A stretch of 64,000 bases of DNA from Puffinus mauretanicus. Its lineage: Eukaryota; Chordata; Aves; Procellariiformes; Procellariidae. Both the position numbers and the translations under genes were made by a program. Each line of letters starts with the position of its first letter. Within the stretch, counting starts at the first letter, position 1. This document shows, in pieces, positions 30,440 through 44,600 of this stretch. Location of the stretch: NCBI GenBank assembly GCA_023333565.1, contig JAJKFH010002781.1, positions 142,501-206,500 of the forward strand. Reading direction: 5' to 3'. Under the pieces are notes generated by a model. It had not been told where the DNA came from. It saw only the letters and a program-made list of their open reading frames with translations, and made no database searches.

Positions 30440-30680
30440 TATTGTCGTGTTTTTAAAATAGTTGCAATTTTCTGTCTCTAAATAGCACAGACTACAAAAT
30501 GTATTGCAAGGGGAATATAAAAATAGTCAAACTCTTCAAATCTTTTAATTCAATGAGAATGTAATATGCAATTAAAATTAATTATCTCATAATCGAACTG
30601 TAGACACTGATTATTGCATCATTTTCATAAGAGACATGCATCTTAACTTGCATAATTTCTGGTATCACTACAGAGTTAGC
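30440..30680. promoter_or_regulatory. Candidate conserved non-coding element
   Basis: A 240-base AT-rich block with a dense ATTA run (GCAATTAAAATTAATTATC near 30570), then GATTATTGCATCATTTTCAT near 30610. It has no repeat or coding character. The texture resembles a homeodomain-bound conserved element. Inference only. Confidence 0.4.
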
Positions 30681-32560
30681 TCAGGAAAGAATCTGGGCCC
30701 AAATGTATTCATGCCTTAGCACCCAGAGTGGAGCAGTCGTGGTGGGATATGGCTTTTCCTCCACAGAGTGCTTGGAGCACCTCTTTGCGAGGCAGAGCCT
30801 CTACCCTTGCCTTTCGTGAGCAATTCATTCACTCCTCCCCAGCACCTCCAAATTAGTTCTGCTGCCCCTTCTTTTATTCTTGTTTGCCATCGTCTTGCCT
30901 TCAGCTCCCGAGTTGCTCCACCTGAGACCTGTCTGCCTTCTTGTGGCTTTTCTCTTTTTATTTTAACCTTCGGAAATCTTCGTTCTTCTTCGTCTCAGAG
31001 GAGGGAGCAGGAAGATCCTCTATTTCACTTTCCTCCAGCTGAGCCGCAGGCAGAGGGCAGAGCTGGGGCTGGGGCAGGACCTGCCGCTGCCGACCACTGC
31101 GGAGCAGAGTGGGGCGAGAACAGAGGTACCCTGAGCTGGTTGTGGGGAGCTTCTGCGGGTGGGATTTCTCTCTCCTAAGTTTAGCCTCCCAGACATCGGT
31201 GTTGAGGCCAGGAGCCACCCAGGCCTTTTTCCTGATGACGTGCAGGAGAGGCTCTCCGGGGTGAGTCGCCCCAGCCCAGGGTGGTACGTGAGTTGGGTGG
31301 GATGAATCACTTCTGAAAGCTGCCGTCTGTGCTGCCAGTTACTGAGGGAGCTGAGGCAACGTCTGGCTTTTAAGTGCTTACAATTTGGTGAGATGAATCC
31401 TATCTTCTGAGAAAAGGTGATGGCAGAGACTTGCTTCATTTAGCGTCTCTGCTCTGCATGTTTCCGAGTTAGGTAACATGGACATCTTGATTACATGAGA
31501 GACGAGTCGTTGAGCCTCTCATGTCTTTTGTTCCCAGCCAGGCTTAAATGTCTACTCTTCTTCAGCAGGCATCTTCAGGTGATGACAACTTCAGAAGAGC
31601 AAGGGTGTCTTCAGTCACCACCACCTCGCAGTGGTTGTCACCATAGATGTCCCCAGGCTACCTATCCTGGACTAGTGAGATTTGCAGAATCATATTGACT
31701 TTCCTTGATTCATTTTAGTTCTGTCTTCCACACATCATTCCTTGTTCTTCTGACACCAGGTCCTAACACAAGAGGCATTCCTGTTTTCAGCCTTTTCATT
31801 AAATATAATGCCAGTGTTTCTTCAGTGTCATAATTTAATAGGCCTAAATACGGAGCAGGGCTTGGTTCTACTGCCTGTTTGCAGTACGGACTTGTGGTGG
31901 GACCCTGAGTGGCCCAGGGCGTTGAGGTGGATCTGGCTGCACCTTCACCTTATGGTGAATTCTCCAAAGAGGAGCAAAAGAACTTTAAACTCCAGATTCT
32001 ATTATAATATTCAAGTACTGTAAGTAACTTAAAGAAATAGAGGAACATAAAACGAATGGGAAAGACAAACTAGAAATAAAATAGTTTTGTAAAGCAATCT
32101 CCCATTTTCCACAATATTCTTGCAGGTGAGACCTTGCTTTCAGGCCTGGTTTCAGCCACCTCAGTGGCTTCATGGGTTGCAGCAACCTTTTCAGAGCCTC
32201 CTTAAGGCTCTGATACCCATGACAATTTTCTCTCCCCTGCTGAGTCTTGGCTGCTATACATATATTTTTTGTAAGATCTTTTAAAGCACCATTATAGTGC
32301 CTTTAAACAGACCCCCATCAGCCCCCAGGGGAGCTGATAAAAGAGGCTGGGAATGTCTTGTCCTGGTTATGCCCTGCTAATACCCTGCCTTACGATTCCG
32401 AGTTTCATCCTCAATTGTTTATCCTGTTCATGTGCCATGCAAGTTGTCTAAGGGGTTTTTGTTTTGGGTTTTTTTGGTAGGATTGAGAGAAATGATGCCC
32501 CTCTCCTTTTGGACATGCCTGTCCCTCTCTCTGGAATTTGCTCCACTGTGCTTTGGGCAG
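30681..32560. other. Intergenic, no gene recognised
   Basis: Unique sequence of mixed composition. Open frames are short and unrecognised. Nothing further seen. Confidence 0.5.
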
Positions 32561-32562
32561 AT

Positions 32563-32625
32563 GCTCTTAAGCACGTTCCTTCAGCTCTTAAGCACGTTCC
32601 TTCAGCTCTTAAGCACGTTCCTTCA
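32563..32625 (+). repeat. 21-base tandem repeat, three copies
   Basis: The unit GCTCTTAAGCACGTTCCTTC plus A is repeated exactly three times (32563-32583, 32584-32604, 32605-32625), followed by a partial related stretch. The identity of the copies points to a recent local expansion. Confidence 0.9.
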
Positions 32626-35600
32626 TCTCTTCAGCTCTTTGAATTTGCGCTTCATTTGAAAACGATTCACTTGTGATTTAGAAGAAAATCACATTTGGAT
32701 TCTCAGGATGAGGTTTGAGTAAGCCAAGTCTGTTTGGTCATAATTAAGGAGCTTCTAGTTGTTTTCAGCAAAGACTGCTTTCCATAACCAAATAAGAGCC
32801 TTTTACTTTATTTTTTCCTGCACATGTGAGCTGTAGGTAAAACGCCCGTATCTGTTTGGATGTCAATCAGTACTTTTGGGTTTCTTTCTTGCCCATGGTA
32901 CATGATGTGGTCTCTGATTTTGATTACACCATTTTAATAGCCCTGGACTAATTTCCTTGAAGGTACCCAGGAACAGCCTAATTTTGCTCTTAACACACTG
33001 ATCCCACAAGGTTGAGACTTTGTGACGTCTCCAGTTTCTCAGACTCTGTTCATGACTGCATCCCACGATGGCTGGAGTCTAGGTGTGGCTGGATGGCTGG
33101 TTTTTCACCCTTTCCAAGCATCCTTCTTCTTCCCACCTCATCTTTCAGAATATGTCTGCTGAAAACGGCCTGGTTTTTTGGCCTCTGTAACTCGTTCTGT
33201 GCAGGTGTTTTTTATAACCTTCGCTTGCTGGGATCTCTTTGGCCTCTGCTGACCTTTGGGAGTTGTGTGGATAGGGACAGCCCAAAAGTGCTCTGCCTTG
33301 TTTCCCTTTTACTGGGTGACAGGAGCCTCCTTCCCACTGCTGCAGGGCTTCAGTGCTTCTTCCCTGTGTCTTGGATCTACATTTGCCATTCACTGACGCA
33401 CTGGATGAACATCTGGGGAAGCCTTGCTAGGTGCAGTAGGAATCTTTTAATAATGACATATCAAAAAAAAAAAAAGCAAACAGAGAAGTGGATTTGCACA
33501 TTATTCATCCTGATAAATATAACTATGAAATTGCTTTATAACTTTGGACACAGTTGGAGCTTTATAATAGGCTGTCAGTGAAGTAGCACCTGTGATCTTA
33601 ATGCCTGGGTCTATTTTCCTGATTTTAGCTATAAATTCCATTTTACAATGCTAGGGGGATAGTCATGGGTCTGCGATGGGGGTGAGGGTTTAATTCCCTG
33701 TGCCCTTCTCCCTTCCACCACAGCCTCAGGTTTCTCCAGGCCATCTCAGTTATAGAAAACACTCTGATTTTTGCTTTCATATGGATGAGGGTTTCAAATT
33801 TGTGCATATTTTTTTAACTGTACTTACGTTAGCATATTTGTGTCCTTGTTAGATGTAGAAACCATTTTGTAGTTCAACTTTTTCAAAGAAAACAACTGTC
33901 AAATTTTTCTTCAGAGGAAAGGAAGGAAAGAAGGATGAAGTGGGTGGAGTGTAAGTAAAAATTACTGTAGGCTGATAATATATAAAGATTCATAGAGGGA
34001 TGTATTTCATGGGCCATACGTGTGTGTAACAAAATCGCCTACTCTGTAATCCTTCTCTTTATTGACAACACAACAATCAGCTCTTTCCAAAACGGTAAAC
34101 TGCAGAATGTTTTTCTGCTGCAAATGCTGGATTCGAGCTCAAATAACTAATATGAAGCATTATTACTGGAGAAAGCTGGCAAGCCTACTGAGCAGGTTAG
34201 TGATTCAGGCATAAATCCCTCGCTGAAGGAACCTTCAGTGCCTGCTTTCTTTTTGAGTCCTAGATCTTGATTTTCAAATTGAAGGAGGGCACAGCCCCAG
34301 GAGGCTGCAACTCCAAAAATTGCTCAGAATTTGTAGAAATTGGGCATTTACTTGTATACTGAAATATGGGAAAGGGAAATGTAATTTAGGAACCTCTTCT
34401 GCAGCCCTTGACCCCAGCTACCAAGAAGATGAGGAAAGCAAGTCAAGCAAGTCATGCATGCAGGATGCATAGCTGTCATTATATAATCTAACACTACTAA
34501 AATATATTTTCAAAGTGAGAATCACCCTAAAACTTCAAGCAAAATTGCCTTCTATTTCTTCAAACATAGGGGCCATACCCATAACTTGTTTTCACATTTA
34601 AATTTAAAAATATTTTTGGCAAAGGGAAGCAAGGAGGTGAATCTAGCCATAGAGAAAGAAGAACACATTTTCCCTTTCCTTCATTTGAAGTGATTTTTTA
34701 ATCCAGGACTATAGTGATGGGCTAATAATAGAAAGCAGTTATGAAATGCACTACCTTTTCCCAGCAGATTCTGGTGGCACAGCGTAGTCTAACTTTTGAA
34801 GATGTGTCTGCTGTTCTGACGGATCGCGGGTCCTGGTTACTTATCCAGCACAACCACCTTTTAAACAGCTTGAAATGATGAAATAAAAACTTTGGGCAAA
34901 GTCACAAGAAATGTAAGCGTGTGTTTCCTTCGCTGGGGCCTGAGGCGGCTCCCAGTCCTATCACCTGTGGAAAAGCTCACATAGCCCAGCATTAAAACTT
35001 GTGGCTTCGGAGCAGCTCAGGCCCCGTCCCATGCTCTTCTCCCTCTGCGCTTTTGAGATAGCAGAGATGCTGTATCATTATCTACGCCTGTATCCCGGTA
35101 CCTGAGCTCTTGGCTGGAAGGATGCAAAGTGGGGAGAAGGGGTTGCAGGCACAGGGCGGAGGTGGCTGGTCTGCACCAGCATCCCCTCCTCGGGATGCAA
35201 GCCGCGCGGGAGACACTGGCGTCCTCCGGTGCCTCTCAGCTGGGCACCCTGCACGCTGGTTAGGGATACAGGGACCCTGAGGTAGCTGTAATTTAAACCA
35301 GAGCTGCTCAGGACAGACGGTGAGAGCTATGTGAGTGGCATCCTGCTGTAATCCTTTCAGCCTCTCGCGCTGAGCATATCCCTGCAAGGGAGGGAATCTG
35401 GCTCACCAGCTTTTCATCTTTTAGAAGAAAAAACAAAGAGAAAAATATTTCTTTTTTTTCGTGCTTGCTTTTTCTCCACTTTGACGTTTCCTGTATATAC
35501 AGGGGTTTTGTATTTTCCCTTTTCCCTGTATTTCGAAGACCCTTAATAAATAAAAGATGTGAATACGAAATTGCTATTCAAATTCGATTGTCTCAAATTA

Positions 35601-38600
35601 TGTCTAGAACGAAACAAAAATCTAGTGATCCGTGATTTGTGTGGTGAAGGCAGCTCAATGCTATTCAATCCAGTAGTAGAGATATAAAGAAAGAGTATTA
35701 AAAAAAATAGCAGCTAGCAAAGAAAAGAAGAGGTAGGGAAAGTGCGATAAAGAACAGCTTAATACTTTAATGGTCTGAAGAGATTTTTCAACAAAACCAT
35801 TACTAATACCTGGTATTCTTCTAAGCTCAGTTCTTACCATCACAAAACCATTAGCTCTTTGGTAGTCACAATCTTCCCTATATCTATATCATGTCTTTTC
35901 ATTGCTTTTTATTTGTCTTTGTCTTCTTCTGCTTGACTGGTAACGTGCAGCACCCTTGTGCTGTATACTTATTTCAAGACTGACTGCAACAGTTATAAAT
36001 ATCTCCTCGGCACTGAAGGAGGCAAATAAAAAAGCGATGAGCTTCAGTAGCCAGAGTTCTGAATTGCTGCAGACAAGAGAGTCTGTCAATGAAGCCTTGT
36101 GAAATAAAAATATTGTTAGCTGTTTTTTGTAACTTTAAAGAAGAAACCTTGAGTTATATTCATGATAACAGAGATAAAATTGTGATTAGAATTGCTTTTC
36201 TTCTTGCACTTCGACGTGGTACTTGAATAGCCAGAATGGATGTTTTCCTACAGCAGCAGGACCGTGCTCATTATCTCCTGAATATTTTGTCTTCAGGCGT
36301 GACTTTGATGAAGATTTAGCAATAGGCTCTTAGCTCTGGGAGGGGGATTGGGGCATTTTGTGCTGTGCCTCCTGTTTGAGGGGCAGAAAAGCCACTGGAT
36401 TTGCTGTGTTAGGACATACACTAGCATGTAAAGAATCACAGCAACACTTTTTCTGCCAGGTGTTGTGGAAGCTCTGCACATCTCATCCTTTGTCTGCAAC
36501 AGCAGCAACACAGTTTTTTCCTCTGTGCTTTCAAGAAATAAACACCGTTTGAATTTGGTCTCCATGCATAAACACAATTTAAAGTAAAAAGCTTAAGAAA
36601 ATCTTTTTTCTCCTTTTAAATCTTGCTTCTTGACAGTTATTCAGTGGTGGGTATGCTCTTTAAATTAAAAAAAAAAAAAATTAAAGCTTCCCACAATTAT
36701 GTGAGAGTCTGAGCACTTATTCCTTCAGCTCTGGTGTTTTTTGACACCCATGCATCAGCTCATCTAGGGACATTCCCTGCACCATGGTCTTCAGTAGAGA
36801 AAGACATATGATAGAGAATAGATCAGACGACGGAGTTGCGTTCTAGATGTTTACTATGTCTTTTACAGTAGCATCTCCAGGAGTCCACCGAGGATTAAGA
36901 CTTCTGAGCATGACAACTGACTGCCTAGGAATTTGTCAAAGTATCAGAACAGGATTATCCAAAACAGATACATGATCACAGAAACAGGAGTTGCATGTCA
37001 GCAGTCATAGCTTGCAGTGTGCTGAGCCCTTGTCCAAGGACTGTGTTTTGCAGGCCCTTCTGGCAAAGGTATCTTTTGTAGGCAATGTAGAGAGCAATAA
37101 AGCAGTCACTTTGCAGAAGCTGATGAAAAAGCTCTTCATGTGCAAGGAGTAAAACTTGGACTTGCTTTGGAGATGACAGGGTGGTCAGGTGGCACTGCTG
37201 GCAGACTGAAGGTAGCAATTAATTGTGAGATAAGAGACCGGGTGCTACACAGAGGGATGAGCTACGTGCTGAAGAACCATAAAGGTGAGGACTAAAAACT
37301 TGTGGTCCATGAGTGAAGACAGATGGCAACAGGTATTTCAAATTCACGGTTGTAATGAGAATCCAAGAAAGGTCATGTTGCCACCGATGTCTTGAATGGG
37401 GCTGAGGCTCCGCACTGATGTTCTGTGAATGAAGGTTTTGCTTGTGTAATGGCTTAACACCAGCACAGGTCAGAGCGACAAGTGAAATCTGGGCTGCAGT
37501 TAGACTGCTGGGTCTGGGCAGGAGAGTAGGAGCTGTTTCAGCATTCAGTGTGGGTGAGCAGGGCGCAAAGCCCTGGGCAGTAGGCGCAGCAGAGATGCCT
37601 GAGACAGGCAGAACCTGGCAGTGCCAGGAGCTGCAGGGAGGAGCTGGAGGGAATTCAGGTGGGGAGAAGTCCTACACAACCTTCCCCTGGGCTGGCTATA
37701 GGAGCTGCAGGTATTTTCATCTCAGCAGCAAGGAGCTAAGGATAAAGGCTGAAGGAAGCTTAAGAGGTTTGCCCCCATGGGAAGGGGGAACATTTAAATT
37801 CCGTATTGCCTGTGATGCCTGATCATACTAAGCAGCATCCTCCCAACTCTGTCAATACAAGGAGAACTGAGATATTGACCATTTAGGTGGTGCATGATGG
37901 ATAATCTCATTCCTGTACAGTACTCCTTATCCAAGCTGCTTTGCTCAATTAAACTCTGCTCAGCAGAGACTATACAAATCTGCTGTAAAGTTCATGCCAT
38001 GACCACATTTCCTATCAATTTCTCCACCGGAACGTATATTAATGGAAACATGGGGATATATTAATTGTACCATTTTGAATAAATGCAACCTTAGCAGAGT
38101 ACTTTTTTTATTATTATTTAATAATTATGAGTTCAGGCTTTTCTTCATTTCCTGCTGTGAGCTTTTAAAAGTCACTGCAATGCTGAAACATAAATAGAGT
38201 ACGTGATGTAACACTTTGCCTAGGCAAATATCATAGCCATTTTTACCCCAGGAAAATGTAATGAATTTAAAAAAACTCGTTCAGCTCATTTGAAATTTTG
38301 CTCTGTTGAAACCAAATAAGGGAAAACCCAAATCAAGATGAAACAATATTTACTTAAAAAAATTAAACTAATATTTGCTAAGATTTGAGTAACCAAAAAA
38401 TGAGAAAAATCCACAGAAAGCATGAAAACTGTAAAGTTTTTTGAAAAAAATCTTTAAAAACGTGGGTGAGAAAATATCTAACCTGCTTAAGTTTTTCTCA
38501 GCCATTCCATTCTGTATGTAACAAAACCCAGGTGGGATGATGCTCAGATTCTCTCAGGCAGCAGGAAGTCAGAAATGGAGTCCAACGTGAGCCACGAGGA

Positions 38601-41280
38601 CAAGGCGACCCGGTACCATCCGGAACAGGTGGATTATCATCTTTTACTCTCTCATCGCTTGGCCATCAAGCTCCCGCATTCTCTCCCTTCCCCCTCTCCT
38701 GTTTGGCTCCTTCCTATTTCCTCATCTTTAGATTTGTTCTTTTCTTCTTTGTCTTCCTTTCTTAGCCACTTGCCTTGTTCTGACAATATGATTACTTAAT
38801 ACTTACCTGCCAAATTAACTGGCTTATTTTACCAACGAGTGGATATACCATTCCCTGACACTCGGTATTTGACAGTCTCACAATCTTTTCTATGTCCATG
38901 AGGTACACACTATAACAGGAAAATTCCAGTAAGTATGGTGGGCTTTTTCTACAACACGCTACAGTTACATACCAGCATGAACCAGTAGGTGTGTTGGTTT
39001 GCACTCTCTGTTTGACTTTTTAAGGTAATAAAATGTGAATAATTAAAAAAATCTTTTACAACCCACTCATCCTCTCTCCTTTATTCCAAAAATCACACCC
39101 GACTGACCTCTTACAGAGAACGCCATTCCATTCTGCAAGACTCTGTCTTTTCACAATGAAAAGAAAAAAGCCTATTCAGCTAATTGAGCAATTTGCTTAA
39201 CTGGATACACTGTAAAAACGTATAGTGGAAATGCTAATGTATTAAATATGAGTGTGTATTTGTATCTGTGGGGAAAAAGAAATGCTATATAGATGCTGTA
39301 GTTAGAATGCTGCATAAATACCTGAGGCAAAACAATTGTTACTGGAGGTATATTTTGAGGTTTGCCTGCTAAGAGTTGTTCTTTGCCAATAAAATGGAAG
39401 TAAATAAAAGGAAATTGCTTAAATTTGATCTGAAGTTTATTGCTTAAATTTGACCTGATTTTTTTTTTGTTGAATGATACATACACAGCTTGGGAAATCA
39501 TCTTCTTTTGCTTTTTATTAGCATGGAACTTGGAGCCTAGCCATGGATCTGGATACCTTTGTGCAGAATGCACTGAGAAACAAGGGAGTCTCCTATGCCA
39601 AAATGCTTACAATGTTTTGCAAGACAACAGCAGAGCAGAGAACACTTGTAGTGCTCTGATGATGTTGGTCAGTGCAGTAGGTTGTAGCACAACAGCCACC
39701 CCAAATTTGGCAGTGTTTTGCAGGAGAGCGGGAAGAAGGGATTTGAAGGAGAACGATGAGATCACTGTGTGGGTGATTATCAGGGGTCCTTCAAAGTGTG
39801 AAGGACAGTATTAAAAATGATGAAACGCCATCAGGTAGATGACAGAGGTTGGAGCTGCTGGCCGATAAAAGCAGACGGTAACATCTTGTGACTTAATAGG
39901 AGGTGGTGTCAATGTATCAGTCAGCTATGAGGGGGCATGGAGTGAAGTCTGGCAGTCTTTTTTTGAGGCGATAAGATGTATCAACTTCTTGGACATGCCA
40001 GAAAAGGAATTTAAACATTTTGGTGAGGAACAAGGAGTAAAAAAGATAAAATTCCACTCAAGTGATCATGCATAGGATGTAGTCACACCAGATGGCCAGG
40101 AGAGATTTGGCAGATGGGGGAGCCACATGTTTAAAGTCACCTGTGAAGTTGTTGGTCACTTTTCAATGTTATAAGGAGTGCTGAGTGCTGCAAACCCAAA
40201 AGACACAATCCCCACCATTTCCCTCCCTTTCAGAAACAGTACTGAGGACGTGCCTTCCACGTTAGGCTCTGAGCATGCTCCTGAGGATGTAAAACCACAG
40301 AGGCCTAAGCACAGCTAGGTACAGCAGAAAACTGAGGCAAAGAACAATTCAGTTGCCACGTCTTTGGTTTCTCCTTTCCTCTAAGTGGAAGAGGGCTGAG
40401 GCTCACCCAGGAGCTTCCTCTGTTGGACAGGGGTGCTAAGAGCAGAGCTGGAGTGGAGGCAAGAGTGGCCAAAAAGAGGCTTTTTAAGAACAGGCTACTT
40501 TCTTTGCTTGCTTTTAGCTCCTGAATATTGCAGCAATGCAGTACCTACTTAATGTATTTACACTGAAGAATACCCTGCTGGGGATTAGTTATTTGAGAGT
40601 CCTCTTTATGAAATCTGTAGGTCTCCCACCTTGAAACCATGGTTGTTTTGCTAGGTAGCAGAGACAGAGACAGCAACATCAGGGCAGCCTTACAGCAGAG
40701 TGCGTTGGGAGGGTGGGCAGTGGAGGGGAATACCAAATTGGAATTAGGAAGCGACTGAGAGACTGGGATAAGATAATAGCCATTTCTTTATCACTTTTTC
40801 TTATGTCTGTGACTGTTTTCTTCCACATTATAAAAACGAGGCAGTGAGAGCAGCTCAGCAGTGTTTGACATTTAAGTTTTCTTAAGATACAAGGGTGTAC
40901 TGAGCTGCTGGTGTGGTACACACTACGTCTACAAAGCTTGTAAGGCTTTTTAAACCTATACATTTATCTTGTTTTTTCCCTTTTCTTTACACAGTCAAGA
41001 CCTCTAAATGGGATCCATCATCCTGAAACTCCTACTGATTCTCATCAGTGATATATAGATTTGTTTCTATTTTAACACAGTAGAGAGATGACAGAATAAG
41101 GTTTGCATTTGCTGAGGAGAAAACCGAAAGTCCCCAAAGGTCCATGACTAATAAAGCAAAAGTATGGTTGCATCCCTCACAGGAAGATTTCCAGGAAAGG
41201 TCTCTAAAATCCTCCAGTAGAAGATGCTAGTTGGCAGCATTAATTTATTAAACCTTCCTTGTCAGGTGGTATAATTTATA
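32626..41280. other. Intergenic desert, no gene recognised
   Basis: About 8.6 kb of unique, mostly AT-rich sequence. Noted within it: A-runs at about 33462 and 36667; an AT-rich, possibly conserved stretch near 38000-38110 with TATATTAATTGTACC; a short CpG-containing open frame at 38575-38799 of unknown meaning; and an imperfect direct duplication (TTGCTTAAATTTGA) near 39415-39455. No gene, RNA or recognisable transposon. Confidence 0.5.
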
Positions 41281-41345
41281 CCCAGTTTATAAAGGAGCAA
41301 GCAATGGCTTGCAGAGGCAAAGCAATTTGCCCGCAATCCCCCGAA
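41281..41345 (+). mobile_element. Possible MIR SINE remnant
   Basis: A stretch reading like a decayed MIR core: a CAGTTTATAAAGGAGCAAGC segment, then GAGGCAAAGCAATTTGCCC, comparable to the GAGGCACAGAGAGGTTAAGT and ACTTGCCC parts of the MIR consensus. It is short and diverged. Confidence 0.3.
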
Positions 41346-41380
41346 AGGTAGGAGAATAAGGAAAGCAAACCATCTCTCTG

Positions 41381-41418
41381 AGCTCCAAGATCACCAAATA
41401 GCTCCAAGATCACCAAAT
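41381..41418 (+). repeat. 19-base tandem duplication
   Basis: AGCTCCAAGATCACCAAAT occurs twice in immediate succession (41381-41399, 41400-41418), just before a CR1 fragment. Confidence 0.9.
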
Positions 41419-41424
41419 TTTTTT

Positions 41425-41616
41425 ACAGTGAGAACAATCATTTACTGAAACAACCCCCCCAGGGACATGGTAGAGTCCCCATCGCTGGAGGTTTTCCAAA
41501 TGGGATTGGACAGGGTGCTAGATAATCTCATCTAGGTTCCCTTTCCCATGAAAGGTAAGACCAGATGATCTTTCGAGGTCCGTTCCAAGCTAGGCTGTTC
41601 TATGGTTCTATGAAAT
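41425..41616 (+). mobile_element. CR1 LINE 3' end fragment
   Basis: Typical CR1 3' terminal region: an ATCGCTGGAGGTTTTCC segment, a GATTGGACAGGGTGCTAGAT-like segment, CCAGATGATCTTTCGAGGTC, a GTTCCAAGC segment, and the ending TGTTCTATGGTTCTATGAAA. The ending carries the 8-base ATTCTRTG-type tail. CR1 elements usually insert as 5'-truncated copies. Moderately diverged and non-functional. Confidence 0.9.
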
Positions 41617-44600
41617 ATAAGCCAGGCTTAGAAAGAGAAAATTCCCTCACCAGGAAGCTAACAACAATTGTAGACCTCCAAGGAAAGACTGAATGTAAGA
41701 GTGAGGGAGCTTTTCTGTCCAGAATCCATTTCATTCCTAGCCAGTTCAAAATCTCTTTTATACATAGTGGACAGTTTTTGCATGTTGTGTGGGAAATAAG
41801 GAAATGGGTTTATTTTTCTTCTTTTACCTTCTCTCCACATACATTAGCAACTTTATGGGCAGGTATTTGAGGATAAATGGATTGCCTCTCTCACACAAAG
41901 GTTTTAAATAAAACGTTTCTTTTCTGACTAAAAAGTAGGTTAGTCAATTTTTAGTAGCTTTCTCCTTCCACTGAAAATCATCAGCTTATATTTGCTGTAA
42001 AAATGACACTATCACCATAAAAGCTCCTTCTGTTGGGATTCACTGCACCATTTAGACCAGATAGCAGTGTAAAGTCCTACCGGAGAAATAAACATTTGAG
42101 CATCTTTCCTGATACTATAATTGCCACACTTAGGTGATGCTGTATGTGAAAACATAAGTACATAGAAAATTTCCTTGTTCATTCCATATGCCAGAAATTT
42201 TATCATCTTGCCTGCATATGTTGTTTGTTATATATAAGTGTGTATGTGATACACACCAAAGCAGAAGTTCCCTTTCTCCTTATGTAGTGATGGAGATGCT
42301 TTGTGACATAAAATGTAACTCCATTCCTGTTGCCTCTTGGAAAGAAAAAATCACACAAAACCCCCCCCAACCTGCTGAGAGAAAAGCCAAGGAAAAATGG
42401 CAGCAAGGAACTCTGAAGCTAGAAGTGTAGCAAAATCATGGTAGCAGACATGACGTCTCAAAGCCAGGAAGATATGACAAAATTGGTACGCAGTGCTCAA
42501 AACTCCTTGATGCTGTTTGGTAGGAGGCATAGTCATACCATGTTCCAGAGATTTTTCTTCTGTTCTGGGACAGCTGGCCAGCCCTGCTGAGCCTCTGCCG
42601 TCCCTATTGTGGAAAACCTGCTGCCTCAGCTGGGATGTGCCGGCACAGCTGGGAAGCTCAGACACTGGCACAGGTGACCCCGGGACAGGGCCCATCTCCT
42701 CGTTTTGCTGGGTTAGCACCCTCAGCACATTGGGTCAGAGAGGTACTTACAGCAGCACCCGTCACGTTGCGGCATCTCTCTGGCAGAGTGCTCGGCTGCA
42801 ATGGCAGTCAAGTTTGGCTTTCAGAAAGTGGGGGTTCAAATGCGTTCTCTCTTGCAGGCACGTATTTATGATAAGTTTAATGTAGGTGCCCTAAGGAAAG
42901 AACTTGACTTGATAGATCAAAGTAGGGAAAAGGGTGCTTGCTGGGAAAAAAACCCCACTGAATTACCCTGACAAAGGGCACTTGTAATGTTAGGAGGTCT
43001 GGGTTTAGGAATGTACAGATTGGGGAACATATTTTGTTGACCTCTTCTCCCAGAGTAATTGAAAATTATTCAGCTCTGCTGAGTGTAACTGCCAGTAGCT
43101 TCTGCTTCATATAATTGAGTTCTCTACCCTCAATTTATTTGCCTGTGTTTTCAGGCTTTGAAAAAAATAGCACTTAACCTTTTATTGTTTATTCAGACTT
43201 TATTTAGAGAAAACAAAAATCTCTGTGGCTGGCTGTATCAACTACGCACATTTTTTCTGAGCTCTGGAATGAGGTGAGTGTCAATAAAAAGCAGCTCAAA
43301 AACTCTTTCTTCCATGGTTATTACTGACAGTGTAAACAGTTTTGGATGATATTGGATGTCCCTGATTATGTTAGCATGTGGAATGGATACAGCCCCGTTT
43401 CTCTCAAAGGACTCAACATGTATTTGTGTCAGGCAGATACCTCGTGGGGCAGGTGCCTGCAATTATTGTGTCATCTGTGTTAGGGATTTCACCCAAAACA
43501 TGAGAAACCCTAAAAAGTAAAATATCAGAAAAGTGGTATTTTAAGTGACTTGATCTCAGAGAAAATCTCACTGCAATTGGAATCCACTGCTCAGGTACAG
43601 AACTTCCCAATGCAAAGTTCAGTGCTGCTGATGAGGTGGGTGGGATTTTATTAGATCACAGGCATCTAGCCTGGGTTTTCCCTCATCGTTGTCTTCCCTT
43701 CCACCACATTTAAGAGGAGGCTTTGTACCTCTCTGCAGCTGCTTTAGAGCTCAGAGTGCCTCTAATGCAACCTGCCTCCTACCCCGCTTATTCTCGTATG
43801 TTTAGTCAAATTTTTTGATGTGTAAATCTCAGGATGACATCTCAGTGGTAATGAGGCAGGTATATTGGTTAGATTACGCCCAAAGCTTCAAGCAGCACTG
43901 ATTTATTTACTAGCAACTGATCCAAATTGCTTCATTTTTCCAATGTCTTGACACTTCTTCAAGGCCAATTTCTTATTCTGCGGACCAATGTGTGCTCCCA
44001 GCTTGTCAGTGACCCCCTGCGCAGTGTTGGTGTTACCAGCACTGATGGGTAACTTCTGACTGGCATATCGTGTGTGAGAGAGCCATTTTTTACTGTAGGT
44101 CCATGGTGACCTTATATTTTTTTATTCTTGAATCTTGCTCCTTAAACTGGGGACTGCGCAGCAGGCTCCTTGCATTGGGCTGCCTGAGAAGGCAGGTGGT
44201 AGGAGAAGGCAGTGCCTGGGAGGAGATTAAAGAGGGTTTACAGAGCACTGTGGGCAGGGAGCTGGGGAAGACCAATGTAGATGTGGATGTTAGGGAGAGG
44301 GGTACATCATGTCGCCTGGAGAGTGAGCTGGGGTATGAACCCAAAGGCTTTCATTCTGCCTACAATGGCTCAAATTCCTCAAGGTGAGAACCTGCCCAGG
44401 GAGGACTTGGTCCTTGCTCTAGGTTCTCTGACATCTTGAAGTGCAGCTGATCAGTTGGGTCCACATGCCTTTGGCTGGTAATAACCAGAAGGGGAAAACA
44501 GTGTCTTTCTCACAGGCTGTTGAGGTGCTGTGGAGCTATCATCATTGCTGAGGAAAATCAGTGATAACCAAATGGTGTGTGACCCCCTTCCCTGGGCATG

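Noticed and set aside
38575..38799. Short open frame starting MESNVSHEDKATRYHPEQVD with an ATG in CpG-containing sequence
   Set aside because: The opening looks protein-like, but the rest becomes low-complexity Leu/Ser/Pro. No splice partner or homologue is recognised.
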